From positions 22,142,001 to 22,206,000 of the forward strand of contig CM069607.1 in NCBI GenBank assembly GCA_035771175.1: a stretch of DNA of 64,000 bases. Reading direction: 5' to 3'. The position numbers were made by a program, and so were the translations under genes. Of this stretch, positions 43,216 through 53,385 are shown piece by piece (the first letter of the stretch is position 1; each line of letters begins with the position of its first letter). Below the pieces are notes generated by a model. The model was not told the DNA's origin. It saw only the letters and a list, made by a program, of their open reading frames with translations, and searched no databases. Origin of the DNA: Paratinospora sagittata (Eukaryota; Streptophyta; Magnoliopsida; Ranunculales; Menispermaceae).

Positions 43216-43652
43216 TATGTAGCCAACTTCCCCATCTCGAAGTTAAGACTGCAAGCAACATAAAATTTTCTATTCAGGGCTTCAACCACAACATTGGCCT
43301 TACCGGGATGGTACTGGAGTTGAAAGTCAAAATCTTTCAAGAACTCCAACCATCGTCTTTGGCAGAGTTTAGGTCTCTCTGAGTGTACATGTATTTAAGA
43401 CTCTTGTGATCCGAGAAGGCCTCAAACCGTTCAAACCGTATAGGTAATGATGCCATAACTTCAGTGCGAATACGACAGCTGCAAATTCCAAGTCATGCTT
43501 TGGGTAATTACCCTCATGAATCTTCAGTTGCCTCGAAGCATATGCAACAACTTGGCTTTCTTGCATTAGTACTGCATCTAAGCCTTGGAGAGAGGCGTCG
43601 TTGTATAGTGAAAATTAAACTCCATTTCGTGGAGTGATTAGTACCGGTGCTG
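43216..43652 (-). pseudogene. Gypsy-B RNase H
   Basis: 43369-43566: [39 protein letters not shown], then the DHKSLKY block is frameshifted ([13 protein letters not shown]). Further on, [25 protein letters not shown] can be read near 43280-43340 with shifts. Confidence 0.75.
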
Positions 43653-44146
43653 TCATGAGCGTTTCTTCAATTCCTGAAATGATGTATCACAGGCGGGATT
43701 CCAGATGACTCGCACTTCCTTCCGAGTGAGCTTGGTCATAGGTTCAACAATCTTTGAGAAATCCTGGATGAAGCTTCTGTAATAGCCAGCAAAACCAAGA
43801 AAACTCCTAATCTGCGTAACAGTGGTAGGCTGCTTCCAGTTTAAAATTGCTTCAACCTTAGAAGGATCTACCTCAATGTTATTGCCTGAAACCACATGGC
43901 CTAGGAATTGAACTCGCTTCGCCCAAAATTCGCACTGACTCAACTTTGCATACAATTGGTAGCTTCTCAAGGTCTAGAGGACAATCCTCAAATGTATCTT
44001 ATGGTCTTCCTCGGTTGAGGAATATATCAAGATATCAGCCACAAAGACCACCACAAATCTATCTAAATATAGCCTGAAAATGCGGTTCATCAAATCCATG
44101 AACGCAGCAAGTGCATTTGTTAAACCGAATGGCATAACCAAGTGCA
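43653..44146 (-). pseudogene. Gypsy-B reverse transcriptase, C-terminal half
   Basis: 43974-44146 holds [41 protein letters not shown], where the catalytic VDDI is changed to VADI, destroying the first active-site Asp. After a stop near 43972, 43653-43970 gives [54 protein letters not shown] and LTRKEV. The junction at 44146 is in the palindrome-like AAGTGCATTTTGCACTT. Confidence 0.8.
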
Positions 44147-46467
44147 TTTTGCACTTGAGAAAAAGGGAGAAGAGCTGGAGAAGAGAAAAAGAGAGGATAA
44201 TTAGGGTTTGGAGGTCCTTGCTCAAGAACTCCATGAGGTTTGCATGTTTTTTCTCTTTTCATCCTTTGATCTCTCTAGTTTAAGCTTCCAAGTTGTATTT
44301 TGACCTAAGATATGCCATGGATTCTCAGTTGAGGATTGTTTCAGAACTAGGGTTCCATTGCATGCAAGTTTTTATGAACCCTAGTGTTGATTGGAGGCCA
44401 TTGGTGCCATTTCCCTATTTTCTCTTTTGGATTTGGTGGAACTCTTTGTAAATGGACCTATACCTTGTTCATGGCCTTAGAATTTTTCAGGTTGTTTGCA
44501 TGTCACCTATGTTAGACCTATAAACACCAAGAACTGATCCATGCCTTTGGTTAGAGATTTCCATGGTGAAATCTTGGAGTTTAGTTCAAATGGCCTACAC
44601 TTGGATCATTGACTAAGGTTAGAGTTAAGTTTTGCATGTCAACTATGTTGACCTAGTAGCCATGGTGGATGATCCCATGGTGCAAGTTCAATAAATTTTG
44701 TGGCTATGTATGGTGGCCTAGTGTAAAATTGACAATATGACCTATGTAAGAAAATTTCCAGATTTGGGGCTTTTGATGCTCTTGATAGAAAATTTGAAAA
44801 ATTATGCAATGTAGGTCTTTTTGGGCATGATTAGGGTTGTTGATGATAGAATTCAGTGGGTTCTCATAATGGACACCCTAAGGTTGACTAATTTTGACCT
44901 AGGCTAAGTATTTGACATTTTTCATGTACTTTGGCAATTTTGCATGTAATTTGGGGATTTTGCCCAAATTGGGACTTTTCACCCAAAGCACGTCAATTTA
45001 TGAAATTGACTTGGAGATTGTTTAATTGGACCCAAATTGAGTAGAATCATGGGTTAAAATGTTAGAACCTATGTTAAATTGATATGACTTAGTTCATTTT
45101 GACCTTATGTTTTATATTGGCCTAATTGGGGATTTTGACCAAGACTTAGTCAATTGATGAAATTGACTTGGTGTATAGTCTAATTGACCCTAATTATAAT
45201 TGAATGTCATGTATATTAGTGGTTGGATCATGGGATCACCCTATTACATTCAATTTAGGTCAATCTTGGTTTAATTGAGTTTAAATGATCAAGTTGGGTA
45301 ATATGGAAATTGGCTCAAGGGGTAACCAATTTAGAATCTAATTGACTTTAGATTGGGTTTGAACATGGGGTTTTGACACACTATATGACTAATTTTCAGT
45401 TGTGTGAACCATGTTATTTTCAGGTCTTGTAATTGATCATGAACCCGTTTAGTCAATTGGAGAGTTTTTGTGATTGGATTGGAATTGGATTGGCTAGACT
45501 TAGCCAATCAAAAGTGAGTGTTCTTTTACTTTTGGATTATTTATATGTGGCATTGTATTATAGAAAATGTTTTAAATGCTTATGTATAATGGTATGCATG
45601 TTTTAATATTCCATAAAATACATTTAAGCATAATTCATTGGGATGACAATTTGGGTTGAGGCTTTAGTTGGAATTCCCTCTTTTTGAGAATTCTCGTAAG
45701 TTTAGCGGCGATCCCAGTCGTGTACCTGGCGGAGGGTTTTATGGCTTGTGTATGGGTGGGTTAGTTTAGGCTAATCCTACGTGCTGCACAACCCCATAAA
45801 TCCTATTAGGATACGAGTATTGTGTGTGTGTTCAGGTGTTGTGTGTAGCGCACCAACCTTGAACCCTCGTACTCAGGAGGTGTTAGGATTGCATGATCAT
45901 GACTACAAATGTTATGCATCGTCTTATGTATGACTTGATGCATTATGTTAGCATGTATGTAATCTATTTCGTCATCATGATATTTCAATGATTTATGATC
46001 TTATCATGTTTTTATTAAATGCACGTATATGCCACTTGTAAATGACATTCATTGAGCGAGCTGTAGCTCACACCTCACCTTCTTCTTTCTGGATCTGACA
46101 GAAAAAGGAAAGGGAAGGCTTGACTGCGGAGCGCCCCTTGTTTTTGTTTCATGTAGGCGTTGTACATTTAATTTTGTAATTTGATAATTATGTACATGAT
46201 AACACCTAGTATATGTGTAATTAACACATAGTTGAGTTGTGTTGGGTTTGTAGTATTTTGTAAACTTTGAAATTTTTTATTTGGTAACTTGGAGATGTAA
46301 TATTTTATTTCATTTATGATCATGTTAGATGGATGTTTTTAGGATTGTACTGTATTTGATTTTAAGGATTCGTATATGTGTTTTTGGCTGACGGGACACC
46401 GGGTGTACCGACGGAGGGTATACTCGGAGGTTTCCGTGCCGGTCATGACGTCACGTATAGTGGGTCG
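44147..46467 (+). repeat. Fragment of a Gypsy-A-family LTR (forward)
   Basis: Same LTR family as Gypsy-A in the opposite orientation: shares AAGAACTCC-type leader after a purine-rich start, the GTCAATTGATGAAATTGACTTGG block, GATTGGATTGGCTAGACTTAGCC, ACTCAGGAGGTGTTAGGATTGCATGATCATG, and the end GTGCCGGTCATGACGTCACGTATAGTGGGTCG. It lacks the first few hundred bases and the last five (TGACA). It sits between the broken ends of Gypsy-B RT and Gypsy-C RNase H. Confidence 0.8.
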
Positions 46468-47040
46468 AAGTCATAGTCTTTGATAAATTCGAGTCAGCGT
46501 CTTTGTCAAAGGTTCAAGTCCTTCTGGGTATATATATATATATTGGAGGCTCTTGTGGTCAAGGAAAACCTCAAAACGTTCTCTATAAAAATAGTATCCT
46601 AAGATTTTCAAGACGAACACCACAACGACAAACTCAAGGTCATGAGTGGTGTAGTTAACCTCATGAAGTTTCAACTGCCTAGACGCATAGGCAACAACAC
46701 TGCCTTTTTGCATCAATACTGCTCCTAGCCCTTAGAGTGATGCATCCATGTATAGTGTGTACCTTGTCTCATTCTTAGGTGTGGTAAGAACCGGGGTTGA
46801 GGTTAGCCTTTCCTTGAGCCCTATAAAGATGCCTCGCATGCATAATTCCAGTGGAAACGGGCATCCTTTCGGGTTAATTAGGAGAGCAGTTCAGCCAACT
46901 TAGAGAAATCCTTGATGAAATGTTGGTAGTACCCTGTTAACCTAAGGAAGCTTCTCATTTCGGTGACGTTGGTAGGTTGCTTCTAGTCAAGGAAAACTTT
47001 TACCTTTGCTGGATCAACCTCAATACCGTTGTGGGAAACA
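46468..47040 (-). pseudogene. Gypsy-C RNase H, truncated
   Basis: 46471-46716: [50 protein letters not shown], then after a small expansion of a TA run the frame shifts; in the other frame QKDLNL and LEFIKDYDF can be read up to the break at 46468. Upstream (46720-47040) is the RT thumb-RNase H link with ILPHLRMRQGTHYT-like text and several stops. Confidence 0.75.
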
Positions 47041-47690
47041 ACATGACCGAGGAACTTGACCTTGGTCATCTAGAACTCACACTTGTTTAGCTTTGCATAG
47101 AGTTGGTGTTGTTGGAGTGTGCTAAGCACGGTCCGCAAGTGAGTTTCACGGAGTTCCTCTGTAGGTTAATACACCAAGATGTCATCGACAAAAACAACTA
47201 CGAAACAGTCGAGGAATGGTCGAAAGATGGGATTCATTAAGTCAATAAAGGCAGCAGGTGCATTAGTTAAACCGAACAAAATCACGGTGAATTCACAATG
47301 GCCATACCTTGTGCGGAATGTCATCTTTGGGATATCTTATTCCTTGATCCTCAGTTGATGATATCCAAGTTGAAGATCGATCTTTGAAAAGAATCTGGCT
47401 CCTCTTAGCTGGTCGAACAGATCTTCAATTCGGGGTAATGGATATCTATTCTTGATAGTCACCTTATTCAACTTCCTATAATCGATGCATAGCCGGAGGG
47501 ATCCATCCTTTTTCTTAACAAAAAGAACTTGAACGCCCCAAGTTGAAGTGTTCTTTCTAATGAAGCCTAGCCTTTTTAATTCCTTTAATTGTTTGTCCAG
47601 CTCTACTAGTCCCACATTTGGCATCCGGTACGATGGAACGTAGGTGGGTTTGGTTCCAGGAATCAATTATTTCGAAATCAAATTCCCAAG
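47041..47690 (-). pseudogene. Gypsy-C reverse transcriptase
   Basis: 47337-47666: [82 protein letters not shown], then a stop. Further on in frame: [35 protein letters not shown] and FVDDILVY with the catalytic DD kept, then a stop after VY. Confidence 0.82.
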
Positions 47691-48240
47691 GAGGGGGAAG
47701 TCCTAAAAGATCGTCTAAGAACACCGTTGGATGTTCTTTGACAACTAGAATGTTGCTAAGGCTTATGGGTGGCTAGGCCTTTTTGCATCATCGCTTTTAT
47801 AGAAAAACGAAAGAGTCTGGAACTGTGTTTTCCAAAGAGACACAGTGGAATGATGAGATTGTTTGCGGGCCCCTTGAATTTTTTGGTTGTTCACGCTAGG
47901 TAGAGTTTGCAAGACCTATTTTTTCTGGCAGTCGATTTGAGGATGTAAAGGGGTTAACCAATCCATGTCCAGGATGACATCAAAGTCTGTGAAGTTCGTC
48001 ACAAACAGGTCTGCATATAGGAGATGATCTGACATTCTCAATTCGTAGTTAGGAAAGATTTGGTTTATTTCAGTACCTAATCCTATTGGTATGGATACAT
48101 GAATTGTGACAGTGGTGCGTTCAGTAAGGAGTCCTAATTTATGAACTACTGCAAATGATACAAATGAATGAGTAGAACCAAAATCAAATAAAACAGGTAC
48201 CATTGTTTTAAAAAGGGAAAAGGTACCTTCCACCACGTTA
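47691..48240 (-). pseudogene. Gypsy-C aspartic protease
   Basis: 47916-48236: GTFSLFKTMVPVLFDFGSTHSFVS, where the catalytic DSGS is changed to DFGS, then VHVSIPIGLGTEINQI-type text and FTDFDVILDMDWLTPLHPQIDC. Retropepsin cuts the polyprotein when intact. 47691-47915 is the linker to RT with frame breaks. Confidence 0.78.
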
Positions 48241-49262
48241 TTGTCTGGATCTGTCTGTCTTCAACAACATAAGCACATCCTTGCTATCTTTATCCCTGAT
48301 TCTGTCATTGCCTTGGTGCCTATGGTGTTGCCTAGGCGGTTGCAGAAGGATCTCTTTGTAGGACAGGGGCTAGTAGAGGACAATGGGTCTGAATGTGGCC
48401 AGGTTGGCCACATTGGTAATAAGTTCTATTGTTACCCTGTTGGGGTTGCTGAGGCCGAGGAAATTGATTATTTCCTTCAGGCTTCTGGCACTTTTTGCTC
48501 TTGTGATTTCCACAAGGGTCCTTCTGAGAAATTTGTTGAACTTGATCTGGAGCAGGTGGAGCGAGCTAAAACTGAGGGTTTAGGTCATTACTAGGGTTAG
48601 AGAGAGCATTTTGGTTCGATTGGTAAGGTTTTTTCTTTCCATTTTGCTGCCCTGAAGCAGCTGCTTTCTTTCCTTTATTCCACCTTAGTTCTTGCTCAAG
48701 CTTTTCCTACTCAAAATTCATTGCTTTGTTTACCAAATCTCAGAAGTTGTCCAACTCAAGAAAAGCAAGAGCCTGTCTAATGACGAGCTTGAATCCATTG
48801 AAGATTTTTCGGCTTTATCTCATTCTGTTGAGATAGAAGAGAGAGAGAAAATTGAAAGTTCGGTAAACTTGGCAGCGTATTCCTAAACCATTATGGATCC
48901 TTGATAGAGTTGCACAAACTCCTGTCTCTTTTTTCTTTTAACGGCGTTGGGAAAGTACTCATTAATGAATTAAGACTCAAAATCTAGGCTTCATCAGAGT
49001 CTGGTTTTCCATCGAAGGTGATGGGTTGCAATTGCTTGTACTTGGTGATCTGATTGGTCATTTGATCCATCTGATACTTGACTGAATCGACCAATGGTTG
49101 ATGGGCCACAACATGTTGACCGATGAAGTTGTGGACTGTGGCAACTACAAATATCTTCAAGTAATCCATAAAACCTTGGAATAACAACTCCATGCTGAAC
49201 TGCATTGCTACTCGTACGGCAGGAGCTAGAGCGGCTTGCTCGATGGTAGAATATTCAGTCAT
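48241..49262 (-). pseudogene. Gypsy-C gag with damaged zinc knuckle
   Basis: Start at 49262 (MTEYSTIEQAALAPAVRVAMQ), then QMDQMTNQITKYKQLQPITFDGKPDSDEA, the beginning of the Retrotrans_gag domain. Downstream stops and frameshifts are frequent. Near 48390-48430 the zinc knuckle reads as CGQPGHIQTHC preceded by YYQ, so the first Cys of C-X2-C-X4-H-X4-C appears lost. A proline/glutamine-rich tail follows. Confidence 0.7.
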
Positions 49263-49789
49263 GTCGTTCGTTGCTTACTCAGAGGCGAGGAGAGTAGATT
49301 CAGGTTCAGTGGTCTCTTGCGGCTATACATTCTCTGCGACTTGTCGTGAGGAACTGGGTTCTTGTTGACTTCTGGTTTGGACTGGCATTGTTTGCGGATC
49401 CGATTTGAGGTTAGTACGTATTCGTGTAAATCATGTGCATGAAAAGAAGAAGAATGATATCGTGATGCAATGATAGTGCAAGTTCAGGGTGTCCTTTCAT
49501 AGGTTTTAACCACTTAGATTTCTAGGTTTTGAAAATGGAAGGGAGGAGTCTAGTCATACAACGACATCGTACTTCTAGGTGGGGTCTAAAACAAAACCTG
49601 AAAGTTTAGTTTCTATCATTTGAAAACTACTCGTATGGTATATAACTTTGTAAAAATTTATGAAGAATCCTTGGGTAATTTCTCAAAATATATTCTTCTT
49701 TTGAAACTAGTACGAACCATAGTATTTCTAAGACCTTTCCTCGTGTTACCTCTTAAATCTACACGTTGCAGAAAAATTCCAATCACTAT
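49263..49789. other. Gypsy-C gag upstream linker, no separate gene seen
   Basis: Reverse-strand text just before the gag start at 49262, between the hairpin spacer and gag. The first 150 bp may encode a Gln/Pro-rich gag extension (as MQPQEDVGSEPTPPT does in Gypsy-D). Nothing else recognised. Confidence 0.4.
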
Positions 49790-50110
49790 GCTCACCTTTT
49801 TCCAGAACTTGGCGATTTCGATTATCTTCCAAATTCACATGTCCCATTACACGTGAACTTGGCGATAAGGGATGTGGCCAGGTTAAGGGAATTAGTGTGT
49901 AGTCTTTTGCTTATCCTAATGAACAGACAGTCTACGACTCGCATCCACTAGGTTTCCACGTCCCATACCATGGAGACTTTAGCAATACTGATTGTAGGTC
50001 TAGTATTCAAAATTTATTGCTACACACAAGGTCCGTAGACTACCTCGTTCACGGGGTTTATCCAATATCTGGTGAGTTTGACGTGTCCCACACCACTTCA
50101 AACTCAATAA
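49790..50110 (-). repeat. Three hairpins with TGGGAC loop (Gypsy-C spacer)
   Basis: Inverted repeats: 49829-49862 (CCAAATTCAC/GTGAACTTGG, one mismatch), about 49952-49979 (weak stem around the 16-base core, reverse strand CATGGTATGGGACGTG, 49957-49972) and 50074-50105 (GAGTTTGA/TCAAACTC). Loops carry TCCCATTAC, TCCCATACC and TCCCACACC. Lies between the extra ORF and gag, in the element's transcript. Confidence 0.7.
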
Positions 50111-50199
50111 TAGTTGGAAAACTGCACATAACGAGTTCACCCACCAAAGATAGTCTCATACAAGCAAAATAATCATAAGCTATTTCCTAAGGTTTTTGA

Positions 50200-51560
50200 G
50201 TCTAAAATTCAACATGAAGTTTTTTTTTTGTAGGTCTACAAAAAAAGTACAAACTAAAAACGATTGCGAAGATCAGAGGAGTAGCAAGATACTGACTGTT
50301 CCATGCTTGGAGAGAAAATTGGTTGCTCATGATATTGATATGAATACTAGCATCCTCCAGTGGTAGACTACCGAGGTCTGGGCCCACAGGCGGACCTTGC
50401 ACTTGCTGCGATGACTAGCCCACGTCACTTGTGTAGGGGTACTGAAGAATAACCCTTACCGCTAGAATGTTGGATACCTCATGCCACTTCTTCAACATTG
50501 CAATGTCCTCGTTGTAGCTCTTGAGCGTGACCTTGAATTCCTCGATTTGTTTGGTTATTGCCTCTTTCCTCAGTTTCCTTTATACATTCCTTTTTCATGT
50601 TTATTATTTGCAGCTGAGGAGCAAGAGCAGGAGCCAAGGCCGGAGGGGGAGGGGGAGAGAAGTGTGGCGCCGAAGGGTTCACTCCCGCTTTGGGTATGCC
50701 CGAGATGAACACGTTCACAAATTTGAGGTGTTCCTCGTCAAAGATTTCAAGACTCAGGAAGTCCTCTTCGGGACTTGATTCATCAATCTGGGCCATGGAG
50801 GAAGAAGTCCTGTTGATCTCGTCTTGTCAAGGGTGGCAGCATTGATAGGGTCAGAGAGAGACGAATATGTCTCTGATGGCTCAAATTCGACCCCAAAGTG
50901 CCTTAAGATTTTAATTAACAACCCACCATAGGGGAGGGTGCTCGGTTCGAGAGCTATACCAGCCATGTGTCATAGTCTGATGAAAGGAAAATTTGCCTTG
51001 ATTCCTTTTACTAGACAATAAACTAGGAAGCATTGTGGGTGAGTAAGGGTGGCTCTCTTTCCTAGATCAAGCAGGAGATTGTGTGTTGCAATTTAGCAAA
51101 GGGCAGAGTATTGTTCTTTGAAGTTTGAGGTGGGAATTCGGGCTTTGGTACGTTTGGCAATACCAGTTAAAGTCTGGAACATGCTACGAAAGCTTGGGAC
51201 CACCCTTTGCCTGTCACTATCAGAGTAAACATCGTAAATGGGTCCCTCTTTTGGAATTCCCAGAATTTCGGACATGGTTTTAGAGGAGAGAATGATTTCT
51301 ACATCGCTTATAAAGGTAATAACGGCAAGAGATTCACTATAAGTAGTAAAGTTTTGGACACTCATATTGGAATAAAAAGACTTGACTGAGGTTTTGAAGA
51401 CATACCCGTCAAGTTCTATAATTGTGGTCAATTTAAGTGTGTCGAGTTTGCCTCTTACACCACTTTAGCCTTGCACTTTGCTCCATTTCAAGAGGAGAGT
51501 GGAAGGAAATATAGGAAATAAAAGAGAAAAAGCCTCGAAGGAGAAGAAAATAAAGGGAGA
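50200..51560 (-). pseudogene. Gypsy-C extra ORF (plant Transposase_32-like protein)
   Basis: Reverse-strand remnants: 51431-51093 with VKSFYSNMSVQNFTT, VEIILSSKTMSEILGIPKEGPIYDVY and FKEQYSALC; 50966-50754 with MAGIALEPSTLPYGGLLIKILRHFGVEFE; 50796-50479 with a Pro/Ala-rich stretch and a coiled-coil-like KKECIKETEERGNNQ. The LPYGxLLxKIxRHFGV wording is what I recognise from proteins annotated putative plant transposon protein (Pfam Transposase_32). Function unknown. Stops and shifts throughout. Equivalent to 56683-58035 of Gypsy-D. Confidence 0.7.
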
Positions 51561-51778
51561 CGGGTGAGGAGAGGTCTCCCAGTCCCTCACCCTACTTGGG
51601 GGACGTCATCACTTGGGGGACGCCACCACTTAGGGGTATCCCCATTATGGGGGACGGCTCTTTGGGACGTTCCCCCCATGGGAGGCACCTCCTTAGGGGC
51701 GGCGTTCCCCATTTCACTCAAATATACTTTTTTTTGAAAAAAAATCTTCAAAGTTTGTGTCAGTCGCAAGATAGTGCA
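51561..51778 (-). other. Gypsy-C leader with GGGGGACG repeats
   Basis: The untranslated leader between primer site and extra ORF carries four or more TTGGGGGACG/TAGGGG-type repeats (51596-51700) and their complements (GTCCCCC), so it can fold strongly. Gypsy-D has a GC-rich leader at 56480-56545. Confidence 0.5.
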
Positions 51779-51796
51779 CTCTAATACCAAAAATAT
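51779..51796 (-). other. Gypsy-C primer binding site
   Basis: Reverse strand TATTTTTGGTATTAGAG; matches TGGTATCAGAGC with one change and lies one step inside the LTR end. Confidence 0.7.
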
Positions 51797-51921
51797 TGTC
51801 ACACCCTGCCAGTAAGCGTGTCAGGCCATAATTATCGAGTATTTGACGACCACAAGACGGAGCGTGGCAATATGTCTTGTACACAAAAACATAATTATCC
51901 AAGGACCATTTTTAAAGATAA

Positions 51922-51924
<3 letters not shown>

Positions 51925-51959
<35 letters not shown>
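51925..51959. repeat. (TA)n microsatellite
   Basis: About 17 TA units in the Gypsy-C LTR. Confidence 0.95.
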
Positions 51960-51963
<4 letters not shown>

Positions 51964-52979
51964 GAGGTCTTTTCAAAGATGTTTAAATATTACATTCCAA
52001 AAGGGGTACAAAATAAAAGGGCAAGAAGACTATGCCCCGAAGAATGAAAAAAGGAAAACAAAAGAAGCAAGGTGAACTCTATAGCCTCTAGTAGGGACCT
52101 GTTGGAAGAACTAAAATATAAGTCCCTAGGTGTGAGAGGGTTGACAGTCGCCCACTGAAAATGTCCACCCTAGCCCATCTTAGATCCTTAGAAAGATTAA
52201 CAACGGGGTGAGCACAAAGCTCAGTGGATCAAGCATGTTGACATAGCTTATTTAAACAATAATCAATACAGAACAATAATTATCAAGCAAGTTACACCAC
52301 AACAAATACAATCAAGCATCCAGTGGCGAAGTCCCGACCTTATGGACCAGAGCACACAACACCTGGTGTTGATGTAACTACTCTCACCCAGTTTTTGTTT
52401 TGATGATTACAAACAACATACTTATGATCACTAATCTCTTTGACGTAGTTGTTTTAGTGCTAACTAGCTATATTAGATGGATTCAACTATACTGTCAAAC
52501 CATATGGATGGAACAACACTGTATGAAGATTCAAGAGCTTTATGGTTGTATTTCTCATTTAGAATCTTAGTTTTGTATAGTAACATTTACATGTTCCAAC
52601 CACAATATGATTTGCATCTTTTCGAAAATCATACATATAGTTGATCATACTCATGCATGTACACTATTATATTATTACTCATGCATGCACACACATTGGT
52701 ATGATAATTATGCAATCATACATAGTTAAAATTGTTTATCATGCATATTTTTATCGGTGATTACACATGCATTAAATTTACCAACTTTGCATGGTTTTAT
52801 AGTTTTACATGTACTGTATTGAATGTTTCAATTATATGCTAAGTCGATTCATTTACACGTATCTGACTTGTCAATTACACTTTAATCTCGTCAAAAATTG
52901 CTTTTAAAGTTAATCTATGTATATGGCAATGTCCTAAACTCATTATGATAAAACAAATTGGGTTTATTTCACTTCACAG

Positions 52980-53350
52980 TGAAGGAAAGTGTTTCTCTCT
53001 TAAGAAACACGCTCCTGAGCATTTTCTCGAGACTCAGTACTTTTTTACCAGAGTTTAAGGAACGCGCTCCTGTGGTTTTTGCCGAGAGTTAGAAATTTCT
53101 GATTAGGGAAAAAGGAACGTGCTCCTTCAAGAAGGAAGGCGCTTCTGTTGTCAAGGGAAAAATAGAAAAGTTTATAGAATTAGTGGTTCTTGATGAAGAA
53201 ACCCGTTCCTATGCCCTACAGACATATTGAGGATCCATATTGAGGAACACGCTCCTTAAGTAAGGAACGCACTCCTTAATTGGAGGAAAATCTAATATTT
53301 TTCAGATTTCATAGCAGAAACGCCCTTCTTCCTTTAGAAATGCGTTCTTG
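52980..53350 (+). repeat. GGAACGCGCTCC palindrome array
   Basis: About nine copies such as GGAACGCGCTCCTG (53061), GGAACGTGCTCC (53112), GGAACACGCTCCTT (53244) and GGAACGCACTCCTT (53262); each is a near-palindrome. It ends just upstream of the TATA box at 53371. Confidence 0.75.
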
Positions 53351-53357
53351 TGCCTCA

Positions 53358-53385
53358 GTGTGGTATTTTTCTATAAATACCACAC
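53358..53385 (+). promoter_or_regulatory. TATA box within a perfect 11-bp inverted repeat
   Basis: GTGTGGTATTT (53358-53368) and AAATACCACAC (53375-53385) enclose and overlap CTATAAATAC. Presumed LTR core promoter. Confidence 0.7.

Larger units (their letters stand above)
40793..44146 (-). mobile_element. Gypsy-B: Ty3/gypsy element truncated in RT
   Basis: Comprises the 3' LTR, polypurine tract (42163-42200; reverse strand TTTCGAGGGCAAAATCC then TTTTAAAGGGGGTAGAG), integrase, RNase H and the second half of RT. At 44146 it is cut inside RT just before LVMPFGLT and abuts a fragment of a Gypsy-A-family LTR. No 5' LTR, gag or protease. Confidence 0.8.

Noticed and set aside
48241..48594. Forward open frame of 117 codons
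   Set aside because: Antisense of Gypsy-C gag tail.
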